A stretch of DNA of 64,000 nucleotides from the NCBI GenBank assembly GCA_025463605.1, contig JAODAV010000006.1:92530-156529 (forward strand). The letters are read 5' to 3'. This DNA is from Rhodoglobus sp. (GTDB lineage: Bacteria; Actinomycetota; Actinomycetes; Actinomycetales; Microbacteriaceae). A program made the position numbers and the translations under genes. Below the pieces are notes generated by a model that was not told where the DNA came from, ran no database searches, and saw only the letters and a list, made by a program, of their open reading frames with translations. Shown here one piece after another: positions 44,283 to 53,208 of the stretch (position 1 is the stretch's first letter; each line of letters opens with the position of its first letter).

Positions 44283-45295
44283 AGTTCCCTGAGCCTTGGC
44301 GCCAGGTCTTTTTCGAACAACTCGAGGAACCGGCGCTGGTCTGCCCCCGGCGCATGGAACACGAGGTGGTTGAGTCCGGCATCCACGTACTGTTTGACCT
44401 GGGCGACGACCTCGTCGGGGTCGGAGCCGACGATCCAGCGGGAGGCGATCTGCCCGATCGGCAGGGCGTCGGCCGCTCGCTCCATCTCCATGGGGTCGGT
44501 GATGTCGTGCTTCTGCTCCTTCGACAGCGCGAGCGGCGCCCAGAACCTGGTGTTCTCGAGGGCGGCCACGGGGTTCGTGTCGTAGGAGAGCTTGATCTCG
44601 ATCATCCGGTCGATGCCGTCGAAGTTGCGCTCCGCTTTCTCGGCGCCCTCCTTCACGGCCGGAATGAGTTCATCGGTATAGAGCGTCATTCCCTTGCCCG
44701 AGGTGCAGATGAACCCGTCGCCCGCGCGGCCGGCGTAGCGTGCGACGACCGGGCCGCCCGCAGCGATATAGACCGGGATGGGTTTGGCCGGCCGGTCGTA
44801 GATCGACGCGTCGTGTGTGGAGTAGTACTCTCCCTCGAAGCTCACCCGGTCGCCGGACCACAGCGCGCGCATAAGCTCGACAGCCTCGCGAAGTCTGGCG
44901 AACCGTTCCTTGAACTCGGGCCAGGGTTGGTCACCCGCGCCGTTCCACCCCGTTACCAACTCGTTGAGCGCCTCCCCTGTGCCCACGCCCAGGAAGATTC
45001 GGTCCGGATAGAGCACGCCCATGGTCGCGAACGCCTGGGCGAGCACGGCCGGGTTGTAACGGAACGTCGGTGTCATCACGCTCGTGCCGATCGTGATGTC
45101 GTTGGTGCGCTCACCGACTGCGGCCATCCACGCGAGAGAGAACGGCGCATGCCCACCCTCGTGCCGCCATGGCTGGAAGTGGTCGCTCACGGCGACGCTC
45201 TCCATGCCGTGCTGCTCCGCGGCGACCGCGATCTCCACCAGCTCACGTGGGTCGAACTGCTCTGCCGATGCCTTGTATCCGAGTTTGAGGGTCAC
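44279..45295 (-). CDS. fgd: F420-dependent glucose-6-phosphate dehydrogenase
   Basis: Fgd oxidises glucose-6-phosphate to 6-phosphogluconolactone and reduces F420 to F420H2. The 338-residue protein begins [13 protein letters not shown] and matches my memory of mycobacterial Fgd1 (336 residues) over its whole length. His39 and Trp43 (SDHFQPW) and Glu108 (VGTGEALNE) correspond to His40, Trp44 and Glu109 there. The GTG start is at 45293-45295; the frame stays open upstream but without similarity. It supplies F420H2 to the LLM enzymes in this window. Confidence 0.95.
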   Translation of the reverse strand: MTLKLGYKASAEQFDPRELVEIAVAAEQHGMESVAVSDHFQPWRHEGGHAPFSLAWMAAVGERTNDITIGTSVMTPTFRYNPAVLAQAFATMGVLYPDRIFLGVGTGEALNELVTGWNGAGDQPWPEFKERFARLREAVELMRALWSGDRVSFEGEYYSTHDASIYDRPAKPIPVYIAAGGPVVARYAGRAGDGFICTSGKGMTLYTDELIPAVKEGAEKAERNFDGIDRMIEIKLSYDTNPVAALENTRFWAPLALSKEQKHDITDPMEMERAADALPIGQIASRWIVGSDPDEVVAQVKQYVDAGLNHLVFHAPGADQRRFLELFEKDLAPRLREL

Positions 45296-45335
45296 TCGAC
45301 CATTCTGTCGTGCTACGCCATTATCCGGATGCCGC

Positions 45336-45415
45336 GCCTTGTGCTGTGTCGGCCGGATGCCCGGCTCAGCCGCCCCGCCTCTCGCTAGCCGCCCCGCCTC
45401 GTGCTGTGTCGGCCG
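45336..45415. repeat. Direct repeats at the 3' end of the 45385 gene
   Basis: GCCTTGTGCTGTGTCGGCCG at 45336-45355 recurs with one change at 45396-45415, exactly 60 bp apart. Inside, AGCCGCCCCGCCT occurs at 45368-45380 and 45387-45399. The right-hand copies encode the last residues of the neighbouring protein. Confidence 0.8.
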
Positions 45416-46029
45416 ATCTTCACGATCGGCTGGAAGTCGGCGGACGACGGCGGCAGCATGGGCGCGGCGGTGCTCGATTCGACTCGGCGAAGTGCCGCCA
45501 TGAGGCTGAGGGCGTTGACGACCTGCCGTGCGGTCTCGTCGCCCACAGCGGCGCGCTTGGCGAGCTTCTCCACCGTCATGAGGCCCTTCGCGAGAGTCTT
45601 GACCACGCGGGCCTGCTCCGGCGTGTGCGGGAGCACGTCGAAATCCGGCCAGCGCTTGAGACGGTGCTTGTCGCCTGCACGCAGCCACGAGGCCAAGCCA
45701 CCCGGAAAAGCGTGGAGCCCGATCATCCACAGCAGCGGGTCGAGTCCGACGGCACCCCGTGCGAGGGAGCGATCGTCGCCGTCGAGCGCGTGGGTGCCCA
45801 CTTGCACGACGCCGGGGCTCGTGGGAAAGCGCTCGATCGGCGTGTCCCAAACGTAGGTCAGATCGCGGAAGTCGATGACGATCGAGCCGTGCCCCTCTGG
45901 AACGAGGGCGAGAAGGATGGGCCTCGGGATCTGGCGAATCGAGTTGATCGCCATCGCCGCCCCGGCCCAGCCTGGGGCGAAGGGCGGCGGAGGTGAGGTC
46001 GGCGCGGGCGGAACCGACGTGTCGGTCAC
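45385..46029 (-). CDS. Unknown protein with C-terminal HTH-like region
   Basis: I do not recognise this 214-residue protein. GTG 46027-46029 follows GGAGG by 5 nt, which fixes the start ([15 protein letters not shown]). A proline-rich N-terminus leads to a compact alpha/beta region and an Arg/Lys-rich part. A segment near 165-195 ([20 protein letters not shown]) looks like a helix-turn-helix. No membrane segment is present. It may be a regulator of type IV pilus or surface functions, but there is no direct support. Confidence 0.65.
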   Translation of the reverse strand: MTDTSVPPAPTSPPPPFAPGWAGAAMAINSIRQIPRPILLALVPEGHGSIVIDFRDLTYVWDTPIERFPTSPGVVQVGTHALDGDDRSLARGAVGLDPLLWMIGLHAFPGGLASWLRAGDKHRLKRWPDFDVLPHTPEQARVVKTLAKGLMTVEKLAKRAAVGDETARQVVNALSLMAALRRVESSTAAPMLPPSSADFQPIVKIGRHSTRRGG

Positions 46030-46250
46030 ATTCACCTCCGGACCGGCCGACCGCAATACGCGCGGACTCGAAGCCAGTCCGCGGCTTCGCTATTCCAGAC
46101 CCCCACTGTAGGGCACCGTGGGGCGCGCTCACCGCGGACCCGGCCCACACCCTGCTCTCGCGCTCGGCACCCTAGCGGGCCTCCCCGCACCCCACTGCCG
46201 CTGCCCTCCCCTCCGCACCAAATCTGTGGACATGACCTTCACACAATCGC

Positions 46251-46266
46251 TAGTACATATCTTCGA
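46251..46266. promoter_or_regulatory. Degenerate SOS-box-like site before the second DUF222-HNH gene
   Basis: TAGTACATATCTTCGA matches TCGAAC-N4-GTTCGA at 9 of 12 defined bases. It lies 19 bp before ATG 46286, nearly the same place as the perfect box before the paralogue at 39234. Confidence 0.4.
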
Positions 46267-46285
46267 ACCTTGAGAGAATTGACCC

Positions 46286-47674
46286 ATGCTCGATCTCCCC
46301 TCAGCTCTCGCCGACCTCACCTCGGCGGCGACCCGATGCGCAGAGATCGCACGTACGACCGTGAGTGATCTGCCGGACGACGCTCTCCTCGAGCATCAAC
46401 GCGCCCTCGCGGAATCGGCACGCTTCGTCGATCTCGCGGCGGCCGCCGTGGCCGCGGAAGTCGCGCATCGATCGCGCCGGGAGCTCGAGTACAGCGGACT
46501 GGCCCAACGCAAGGGCGCGCGAACTCCCGAGGCCCTCGTTCAGGCCGTGACCGGCACGAGTTCGTCGACTGCTCGACGGCTCGTGAGGGTGGGAACGATG
46601 ATGGCGCAAGCTGCGGCCCACGACGTTGACCCGACTCTCGCGATCGCAGAGCCGTGGCTCGCGCCCGCTCTCGCCGCCGCGTCAACGGGCGCGATCTCGG
46701 CCGAAGCAGTAGAGGTAATCCGAGCGGGACTGGTGCGACACAGCGGTGACGCAAGCCCGGATGCCCTCGCCGACGCCGCTCGACGTCTCGCCGGCGAGGC
46801 CCGCGAGGTGACGATCGAGAGGCTCGCCTCGCGGGCGCGGGAACTTTGTGACCAACTCGACGGGAGCGGCGTCGCCCTACGTGAACAGGAGCGGCGGGAT
46901 CGGCGATATCTGCGGCTCTTTCCGCAGCTGGACGGGATGACGCGAATCGTGGGGCTTCTCGACCCCGAATCGGCAGCCGTTGTTATCAATGCTGTCGATG
47001 TCGCGACGTCGCCGCGCCGTGGCGGGCCGCGCTTCGTCGACCCAACCGACATAGCGCGAGCGCAGCGAATCGTCGACGACGAGCGCACCACCGAACAACT
47101 GGCGCTAGACGCGGTTGTCGAACTCATCGACTTGTCCGTGCGCTTGCAGGCCTCGTCGGCACCGGCGCCGCGCCGAGCAGACGTGCGTGTACTCGTGACG
47201 CTCGGGGACCTCGACCGCCGCAAGGGAGTTGGCTACATTGAAGGTCAAACCGCGAGCGTTTCCATTGCGACCGTGGAGCGCCACGCATGTGCCGGCGGGC
47301 TCGTTCCCATCCTTTTCGACAAAGATGCCCGGGCGATGAACCTCGGCCGCACGCAAAGACTGCACAGCGCACGGCAGCGGATTGCGATTGCCGCACGAGA
47401 TGGTGGCTGCCTTATTCCTGAATGTGATCGACCGCCGAGCTGGTCGGAAGTTCACCACATCGAAGAGTTCAGCAAAGGCGGGAAAACGGATGTCGCAGAC
47501 GGCGTACTGCTATGCCGACATCACCACATGCTCGTGCACAACAATGACTGGCGCGTGAGTCGCTCCGGAAGTCGATACTCGTTAATCCCGCCTCCGGGCA
47601 TCGATCCGATCCAGACGCCAATACACCTGCAACCCAAGGGCCCTGCTGTCCGACGGCTGCTTGCCACCGCTTGA
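46286..47674 (+). CDS. DUF222 / HNH endonuclease domain protein (REP13E12 type), paralogue
   Basis: This 462-residue paralogue of the 39234-40598 protein has the same layout: DUF222 first (with SRRELEYSGLAQRKGARTPE) and a C-terminal HNH module, CLIPECDRPPSWSEVHHIEE then LLCRHHHMLVHNNDW. The two share long matching stretches. It probably arose by duplication. It is single, between the orphan gene at 45385 and an alpha/beta hydrolase. Confidence 0.88.
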   Translation: MLDLPSALADLTSAATRCAEIARTTVSDLPDDALLEHQRALAESARFVDLAAAAVAAEVAHRSRRELEYSGLAQRKGARTPEALVQAVTGTSSSTARRLVRVGTMMAQAAAHDVDPTLAIAEPWLAPALAAASTGAISAEAVEVIRAGLVRHSGDASPDALADAARRLAGEAREVTIERLASRARELCDQLDGSGVALREQERRDRRYLRLFPQLDGMTRIVGLLDPESAAVVINAVDVATSPRRGGPRFVDPTDIARAQRIVDDERTTEQLALDAVVELIDLSVRLQASSAPAPRRADVRVLVTLGDLDRRKGVGYIEGQTASVSIATVERHACAGGLVPILFDKDARAMNLGRTQRLHSARQRIAIAARDGGCLIPECDRPPSWSEVHHIEEFSKGGKTDVADGVLLCRHHHMLVHNNDWRVSRSGSRYSLIPPPGIDPIQTPIHLQPKGPAVRRLLATA

Positions 47675-47820
47675 GCTCGATTGAACTCTGACCCACCGCT
47701 GGCACTTGGGCTTGCGCCTGGGCTCGGGACCGACAGCACAGACGTCAGCGCCAGCGCCAGCACCAACACCGCCCCCGCACGCGCCGCGGTTCACCGGCCA
47801 GATCGCGGTGTGTTCGCCAC

Positions 47821-48666
47821 TCAGCTGCCGCTGCGGGTTACCGTGGGGTTAGCGCTGTGCTTAACCGCCCAGTCCAGGGCGTAGGCGGCGACCTCTTCCC
47901 AGCCCTGCTGGCTGACGATGCGGTGGGTGCGACCCGCGAACTCCTTGTACTCGACGACCGACGGACTTCCGGTCGAGGCGTACTTCTTGACGATCGCCCG
48001 ACCGATCACCGGGGGCACAACATGATCGATCTCGCCCGTGATCACGAGCAAGGGCGCGCGGTCCTTCTTTGCGTAGTCGACGTGGCTCACGCCCCGCTTC
48101 TCGTTGAAAGCACCAGCGACGCCTTCGAAGAAGACCCTGTTGTACGAGTTGACGGCGAAGTCCTCCCAGATCTGGTCCGAGGCCGCACGACTCAGGTCGT
48201 TGCCGAAGGTGAAATGGAAGTGCGACCTCGAGATCGGCGATGCCCCATTCTTTTGGAACGGGTTACGCAGGATCGGGAAGCCCGTGCGAAGCGTCGACGG
48301 CGGCAGGGTGGTGATACCGGCCGGCTGACCGGGCGTCACACCCACGTAGGCGACACCGACCCCGCGGTCGGCGAGCATCTGCGTGATGAGGCCACCGAAC
48401 GAGTGACCCATGATGATCGGCTTCTGCGGCAGGGCACGGATGATGCGCTCGTAGTTGTCGGCGATCTGCTTGAGTCCGACGCCCTTCAGCGCTTCGGGGT
48501 TGCGGCGGATGTCGTCAACGGTGCGGTCGTCGATGCCAGGCCAGCCCGGCACGATCACCTCGTGTCCCTCGGAGCGGAAGAACTCCGCCCAGGTGTCCCA
48601 GCTCTTGGGCGTCATCCACAACCCGTGAACCAGCACGATCGGTGCCTTCTTGGCGATTTCGTTCAT
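47821..48666 (-). CDS. Alpha/beta hydrolase
   Basis: This 281-residue cytoplasmic hydrolase has a GxSxG elbow with Ser89 (MGHSFGGLITQ), a probable acid in LVITGEIDHVVPP and a His in AGRTHRIVSQQGW near the end. Esterases and lyases of this type act on small esters. It is transcribed divergently from the TetR gene; two palindromic sites lie between them, so the TetR protein likely represses it. Confidence 0.88.
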   Translation of the reverse strand: MNEIAKKAPIVLVHGLWMTPKSWDTWAEFFRSEGHEVIVPGWPGIDDRTVDDIRRNPEALKGVGLKQIADNYERIIRALPQKPIIMGHSFGGLITQMLADRGVGVAYVGVTPGQPAGITTLPPSTLRTGFPILRNPFQKNGASPISRSHFHFTFGNDLSRAASDQIWEDFAVNSYNRVFFEGVAGAFNEKRGVSHVDYAKKDRAPLLVITGEIDHVVPPVIGRAIVKKYASTGSPSVVEYKEFAGRTHRIVSQQGWEEVAAYALDWAVKHSANPTVTRSGS

Positions 48667-48722
48667 TCTTCATTCCCTTTTCCGTGGTCGATTCCTGAGG
48701 TTCGAGGGTGATCTCCCAAGAG

Positions 48723-48736
48723 AGACCGATCGTTCT
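48723..48736. promoter_or_regulatory. TetR-type operator candidate 1
   Basis: AGACCGATCGTTCT is a near-palindrome around CGATCG, in the region between the divergent hydrolase and TetR genes. It is 66 bp from the second copy at 48789. Confidence 0.5.
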
Positions 48737-48788
48737 TTCTGTTGACTGCGAACCTACTCCGCTCGGAAGATGAAAGTCAAGCAAGAGG

Positions 48789-48802
48789 AGAAAGATCGTT
48801 CT
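48789..48802. promoter_or_regulatory. TetR-type operator candidate 2
   Basis: AGAAAGATCGTTCT matches the first site at 12 of 14 positions and lies 12 bp upstream of the TetR start, where a bound repressor would block its own gene. Confidence 0.5.
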
Positions 48803-48813
48803 ATCATCGGCTT

Positions 48814-49551
48814 ATGAGCTCCAGTACCCGAAGCAAAGCGGCACCGCAGGCAACGGCGCACGCGACCGCAGCCAGGACGGCGACGCCCGTGGGCACGGCC
48901 CACCCGACGCCGGAGACGGCGACGCCCGTGGGGACGGCCCACCCGACGCCGGAAACATCAACAGTCCGAACGAATGCGAGCCGTCGGGCCAAGACCGTGC
49001 GCGTCTCCGAGCCCCGCGAGCGCCTGTTGGCGACCGCATCCGGCCTGTTCTACCGGGAAGGCATCCACTCCGTGGGGGTCGACCGCATCCTGGACGCTGC
49101 CAACGTCACGCGCGCGACGTTCTACCGACACTTCCCCGGCAAGGAAGACCTCGTGCAGGCTTACCTCGAGGCCGAGGATGCGAGCATCCGGGCAATGTTC
49201 ACGGGCGCGCGCGAACTCACCGACGATCCCCGGCAGTTGCTCGGAGTCATGATCGCGGGCCTCGCTGACGACATCGAGCACCACCACACACGCGGCTGCC
49301 CGTTCATCAACGCGTCCGCCGAATATCCGGATGCCCGAAGCCGAGTACGTCGCACCGTGAAGTCGCACAGGGACTGGTTCCGCGAGACCCTGCGGGAGGC
49401 GCTCGTCGCCGCCGGACAGGATGACGCCGAAGAGCGGGCGGGCGCGCTAGTGCTGCTGCGCGATGCCGCCCTCGTGGGCGGTTACCTCGACGGGCCGAAC
49501 ACCATCAGGAACACGTTCGTACGCACGGCCCGCGACGTCGCCGGGCTCTGA
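48814..49551 (+). CDS. TetR family transcriptional regulator with repeat-built N-terminus
   Basis: This 245-residue protein has a TetR helix-turn-helix near residues 73-110 (SVGVDRILDAANVTRATFYR). The C-terminal domain carries the CPFINASAEYPD segment of a common TetR subfamily. The first 60 residues are Ala/Thr/Pro-rich and contain two copies of a 13-residue unit (TPVGTAHPTPETA), encoded by a 39-bp tandem repeat at 48877-48954. ATG 48814 is the likely start. It probably regulates the divergent hydrolase gene and itself. Confidence 0.9.
   Translation: MSSSTRSKAAPQATAHATAARTATPVGTAHPTPETATPVGTAHPTPETSTVRTNASRRAKTVRVSEPRERLLATASGLFYREGIHSVGVDRILDAANVTRATFYRHFPGKEDLVQAYLEAEDASIRAMFTGARELTDDPRQLLGVMIAGLADDIEHHHTRGCPFINASAEYPDARSRVRRTVKSHRDWFRETLREALVAAGQDDAEERAGALVLLRDAALVGGYLDGPNTIRNTFVRTARDVAGL
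48877..48954. repeat. 39-bp tandem repeat (two copies) in the TetR gene
   Basis: Two copies of a 39-bp unit (ACGGCGACGCCCGTGGG at the start of each) lie at 48877-48915 and 48916-48954, with two base differences. The length keeps the reading frame and adds 13 residues per copy. Confidence 0.9.
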
Positions 49552-49589
49552 GCCGCAGCGAGGAGTGAAATCGAGCGGGTGCCCGGGCC

Positions 49590-50081
49590 CTACTCCGTGC
49601 GGGGCGTCTGCAGGTAGTTCGCGACCACACCAGGCACATACGGTGTCACGTCGCCGCCGAGTGACGCGACCTGCCGCACCAAGGAGCTCGACACGTGCGC
49701 GTGCGCTGGGCTCGGCAGCATGAAAACGGTCTCCACACCAGCAAGGTCGCGATTCACGATCGCCATGGGCGTTTCGTACGCGACATCCACCTGCGAGCGG
49801 ATGCCTTTCACGATCACGCTCGCACCCACATCCGTGCAGTAGTCGACAAGCAGCCCCACACTCCAACTCGTGACGAGGATGTTGGACGGCAGCCCACCCT
49901 CGCGCACCGCCTGCTCGATCAACGAGACCCGCTGCGCGATGGGAAGCAGCGCCGTCTTGCCCGGATTGTGCACCACCAGCACATGAATCTGGTCGAAGAT
50001 GCCGGCCGCGCGCTCGATCACGTCGAGATGGCCCAGGGTGATCGGGTCGAACGACCCAGGAACGACGGCGATCCTGCTCAT
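49590..50081 (-). CDS. coaD: Pantetheine-phosphate adenylyltransferase
   Basis: CoaD makes dephospho-CoA from phosphopantetheine and ATP. The 163-residue protein has [10 protein letters not shown] (T/HxGH motif at 15-18), [18 protein letters not shown] near residue 120, and a conserved [12 protein letters not shown] stretch. The length is normal. It follows recG on the same strand, the usual neighbour in actinobacteria, but 27 kb of other genes separate it from its usual next neighbour DUF177. Confidence 0.95.
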   Translation of the reverse strand: MSRIAVVPGSFDPITLGHLDVIERAAGIFDQIHVLVVHNPGKTALLPIAQRVSLIEQAVREGGLPSNILVTSWSVGLLVDYCTDVGASVIVKGIRSQVDVAYETPMAIVNRDLAGVETVFMLPSPAHAHVSSSLVRQVASLGGDVTPYVPGVVANYLQTPRTE

Positions 50082-50152
50082 GGCCTCACCTTATCGGGCA
50101 CACGTTGCGGGCTGGTCGCTTGTTGCGCCGCGTTGCAGTAGCCCCGCGTTAC

Positions 50153-52318
50153 TCAGTTCTTGGCCAGGAACGCCTCCGCCGTCTCATCCAGCCGCCGCTC
50201 GAGCGCTTCGCGCAGCGCCGCGTGCCGTTCGAGCCGGGGATCGTCGGCGAGGATGCCCGCCGCCAGCTCGCGCGCATCCGAAATGAGTTCGCCATCTCGC
50301 GCAACGCGCACCAGTCGCAGGCTCGACCGCCCGCCGGACTGCACGCCACCCAGCACGTCGCCTTCCTGACGCAACTCGATGTCTTTCTGCGCCAGTTCGA
50401 AACCATCGAGAGTGGATGCCACGGCCTCGACTCGATCACGAGCGAGGGTTCCTTCTTCCGCTGCCGTGACGAACAGGGCGACGCCGGGCACACCCCCTCG
50501 CCCGATCCTCCCCCGGAGCTGGTGCAGCTGTGACACCCCGAACCGGTCAGCGTCGAGCACTACCATCACCGAGGCGTTCGGCACATCCACACCCACCTCG
50601 ATCACGGTCGTGGCGACGAGCACGTCGATCTCCCCGGCCGCGAACGCCCGCATGAGTCGGTCTTTCTCGTCGCTCGGCAGGCGTCCGTGCAGCGCTTCGA
50701 TACGTTTGCCGGCGAGCACGGGATTCGCCTGAAGGGACGCGAGCACTTCCGTGACGTTCGCGCGCGTGCCGCCCGCGAGCTGTGGGGAGTCATCGGTGTC
50801 GTCCAGCACCGTCGCGTCGATCGCGGGACACACGACGAAGGCCTGCCTGCCCTGATCGAGCTCTTCGGCGACGCGCTGCCAGACCCGCGTCATCCACCCC
50901 GGCTTCTCGGCAAGGGGCACGACGTGGCTGGAGATCGGCGAACGGCCCGCCGGGAGTTCCGCGATCGAGGAGATGTCGAGGTCCCCGAACACCGTCATCG
51001 CGACCGTGCGCGGGATCGGCGTCGCGGTGAGCACGAGCACGTGCGGCGGCTGCGTGCCTTTCAGGCGGAGCGCCTCGCGCTGGTCGACGCCGAAGCGGTG
51101 CTGCTCGTCGACGACGACCAGTCCGAGGTCGAAGAAGCCGACGTTGTCGCTGAGCAGCGCGTGCGTTCCGACGACGATGGATGCCGAGCCCGAGACGGCG
51201 GCGAGAAGTGCTTTCTTACGCTCCGCGACCGGAAGCTGCCCGGTGAGAAGCGTCGGACGCAAGCGCGCCGAGAGGTCTGGACCGAGAGTCTTTGCGATCG
51301 AGCGAAGGTGCTGGTGCGCGAGAACCTCTGTCGGCGCGAGCAGCGCCGACTGGCCACCGGATTCGGCGACGGCGAGCATGGCCCGCAGGGCGACGAGGGT
51401 CTTGCCCGAGCCGACTTCGCCCTGCACGAGCCTATTCATGGGCACGGGTGCAGCGAGGTCCGCTGAGATCTGCTCCCCGACCGAAGTCTGGTCTCCCGTG
51501 AGGGTGAACGGCAGGCGCTCATCGAACCCGGCGAGTAGCGCGCCAGCGGTTCGTGCGGTGGCGGCCGTCTCGCGCAGGCGCTGGCGCTGCTGCAGCAGGG
51601 CCGCCTGCAGCACGAACGCCTCCTGGAACCGCAGCGCCTTGCGCGCGGCGCCCCAATCCGCGTCGACGGCGGGACGGTGAACGAGCTCGAGCGCCTTCGC
51701 GAACGGGAGGAGCCCGCGTTGCTTGCGCACGGCATCCGGTACCGGGTCGTCGAGCGGCGGGAGCGTGTCGAGCGCTACGCCGACCGCTTTCTGCACCTGC
51801 CAGCTCGGCATCGTCGAGGTTGCGGGATAAATGGGCACGGGCAGCTCGGCCCAGGCCTTGACCGTGGCGGGGTCGGCATCCTGCTCCCCGTTCTGGCCGA
51901 ACAGTTCGTAGTCAGGATGCGCGAGCTGCTTGGTCCCCTTGTAGTCGCCTACCTTGCCGGCGAAGATGCCCCGCACACCCGGACGCAGCTCGTTCTGGCG
52001 CCAGGCTTGGTTGAAGAATGTCAGCGACAGATACCCTGTGCCGTCACTGATCGTCACGTCGAGGATGGAACCCCGCTTGGCGCGCATCGGGCGGTTCACG
52101 GCTTTGACGACTTCGGCGACGATCGTGACGTTCTCGTCGATCGGCAGCTGCACGAGCTCGGTGAGTTCGCCGCGGCGTGCGTACCGGCGCGGGTAGTGGC
52201 TGAGCAGGTCGCCGACCGTCGAGAGCCCGAATCCCTTGTGAAGGGCAGCCGCCGTGCGCCCGCCGAGGGCCGCGCTGAGCTTCTGATCAAGGGGCTTCTG
52301 ATCAAGGGGGGATGCCAC
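50153..52318 (-). CDS. recG: ATP-dependent DNA helicase RecG
   Basis: RecG remodels stalled forks and Holliday junctions. The 721-residue protein has an N-terminal wedge/OB region, Walker A GEVGSGKTLVALRAM and the DEQHRFG box, then the second helicase domain with LRGRIGRGG. The first codons contain a 15-bp tandem duplication (PLDQK twice). It is divergent from the M50 gene. The length is close to the family norm. Confidence 0.95.
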   Translation of the reverse strand: MASPLDQKPLDQKLSAALGGRTAAALHKGFGLSTVGDLLSHYPRRYARRGELTELVQLPIDENVTIVAEVVKAVNRPMRAKRGSILDVTISDGTGYLSLTFFNQAWRQNELRPGVRGIFAGKVGDYKGTKQLAHPDYELFGQNGEQDADPATVKAWAELPVPIYPATSTMPSWQVQKAVGVALDTLPPLDDPVPDAVRKQRGLLPFAKALELVHRPAVDADWGAARKALRFQEAFVLQAALLQQRQRLRETAATARTAGALLAGFDERLPFTLTGDQTSVGEQISADLAAPVPMNRLVQGEVGSGKTLVALRAMLAVAESGGQSALLAPTEVLAHQHLRSIAKTLGPDLSARLRPTLLTGQLPVAERKKALLAAVSGSASIVVGTHALLSDNVGFFDLGLVVVDEQHRFGVDQREALRLKGTQPPHVLVLTATPIPRTVAMTVFGDLDISSIAELPAGRSPISSHVVPLAEKPGWMTRVWQRVAEELDQGRQAFVVCPAIDATVLDDTDDSPQLAGGTRANVTEVLASLQANPVLAGKRIEALHGRLPSDEKDRLMRAFAAGEIDVLVATTVIEVGVDVPNASVMVVLDADRFGVSQLHQLRGRIGRGGVPGVALFVTAAEEGTLARDRVEAVASTLDGFELAQKDIELRQEGDVLGGVQSGGRSSLRLVRVARDGELISDARELAAGILADDPRLERHAALREALERRLDETAEAFLAKN
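52280..52309. repeat. 15-bp tandem duplication at the recG start
   Basis: CTTCTGATCAAGGGG occurs twice in a row (52280-52294 and 52295-52309), near the beginning of the recG coding region. It keeps the frame and repeats PLDQK. Confidence 0.9.
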
Positions 52319-52377
52319 GATACGAGGGTACCGGGGCCGGCACAGGCGCCGGGCGGGCCCGTGGGATGATTGCGCCC

Positions 52378-53196
52378 ATGACCGAAGCCAACCCGACGCC
52401 CAATGAGCCCGCCCAGCCCGCGCGCCCAGGCGGCTCGGCCAGATCGGTTCCGCGCGGCCCGAGCCCCATTTTTCTGGGACTGCTCGCGATCACCGTTCTT
52501 TCGGGTTGGGCCTTGTGGGGCGGATTCGGTTCGCCGGGAGTGTTCGCGCTGCTCACGGTCGTCTCCGGGTGGGTCGTCTCGCTCTGCTTGCACGAGTTCG
52601 CCCACGCGGCAGTCGCCTACCGTTACGGTGACCACTCGGTCGTGCATCGCGGTTACCTGACCCTGAACCCGCTGCGCTACACTCACGTCGTCTACAGCCT
52701 CGTGTTGCCCGTGCTCTTCGTGCTTCTCGGCGGCATCGGCCTGCCCGGCGGCGCGGTGTTCATCGATCGACGGGCGCTGCGCACCCGATTCGCGAGCACC
52801 GCGGTTTCGGCTGCCGGCCCGCTGACGAATGTCGCGATCGCGGTTGTCCTCGCCCTGACCCTTCTCTTCGGCGACTACCGCTACAGCGATGACCACATCG
52901 CGTTCTGGTCGGCGATCGCCTTCCTTCTGTTCCTGCAGGTGACGGCGGCCGTGCTCAACGTGCTGCCGGTTCCCGGGCTCGACGGCTTCGGCATCCTGGA
53001 GCCCTACCTGCCCCGGTCGCTCGTGAATCGCGTCGCCCGGCTCGCGCCGTTCGCGATCATCATCCTCTTCGGGCTGCTGTGGATCCCGGCGGTCAACCGG
53101 GTCTTCTTCACAGGCATTCTCGGCATCGTGGCGCTGCTGGGCGTCGACCCAGGGCTCGTCGCCGCGGGTTACCAGCTGTTCCGGTTCTGGCAATAG
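52378..53196 (+). CDS. Site-2 protease family (M50) membrane protein
   Basis: This 272-residue polytopic protein has the zinc protease motif HEFAHAAVAYRYGD and the second motif LNVLPVPGLDG, which together define M50 intramembrane metalloproteases. About six helices are present. ATG 52378 is the likely start; the open frame upstream has no conserved sequence. It is in front of rsmD, 12 bp apart. Confidence 0.9.
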   Translation: MTEANPTPNEPAQPARPGGSARSVPRGPSPIFLGLLAITVLSGWALWGGFGSPGVFALLTVVSGWVVSLCLHEFAHAAVAYRYGDHSVVHRGYLTLNPLRYTHVVYSLVLPVLFVLLGGIGLPGGAVFIDRRALRTRFASTAVSAAGPLTNVAIAVVLALTLLFGDYRYSDDHIAFWSAIAFLLFLQVTAAVLNVLPVPGLDGFGILEPYLPRSLVNRVARLAPFAIIILFGLLWIPAVNRVFFTGILGIVALLGVDPGLVAAGYQLFRFWQ

Positions 53197-53208
53197 GGAA
53201 TTCACGAC

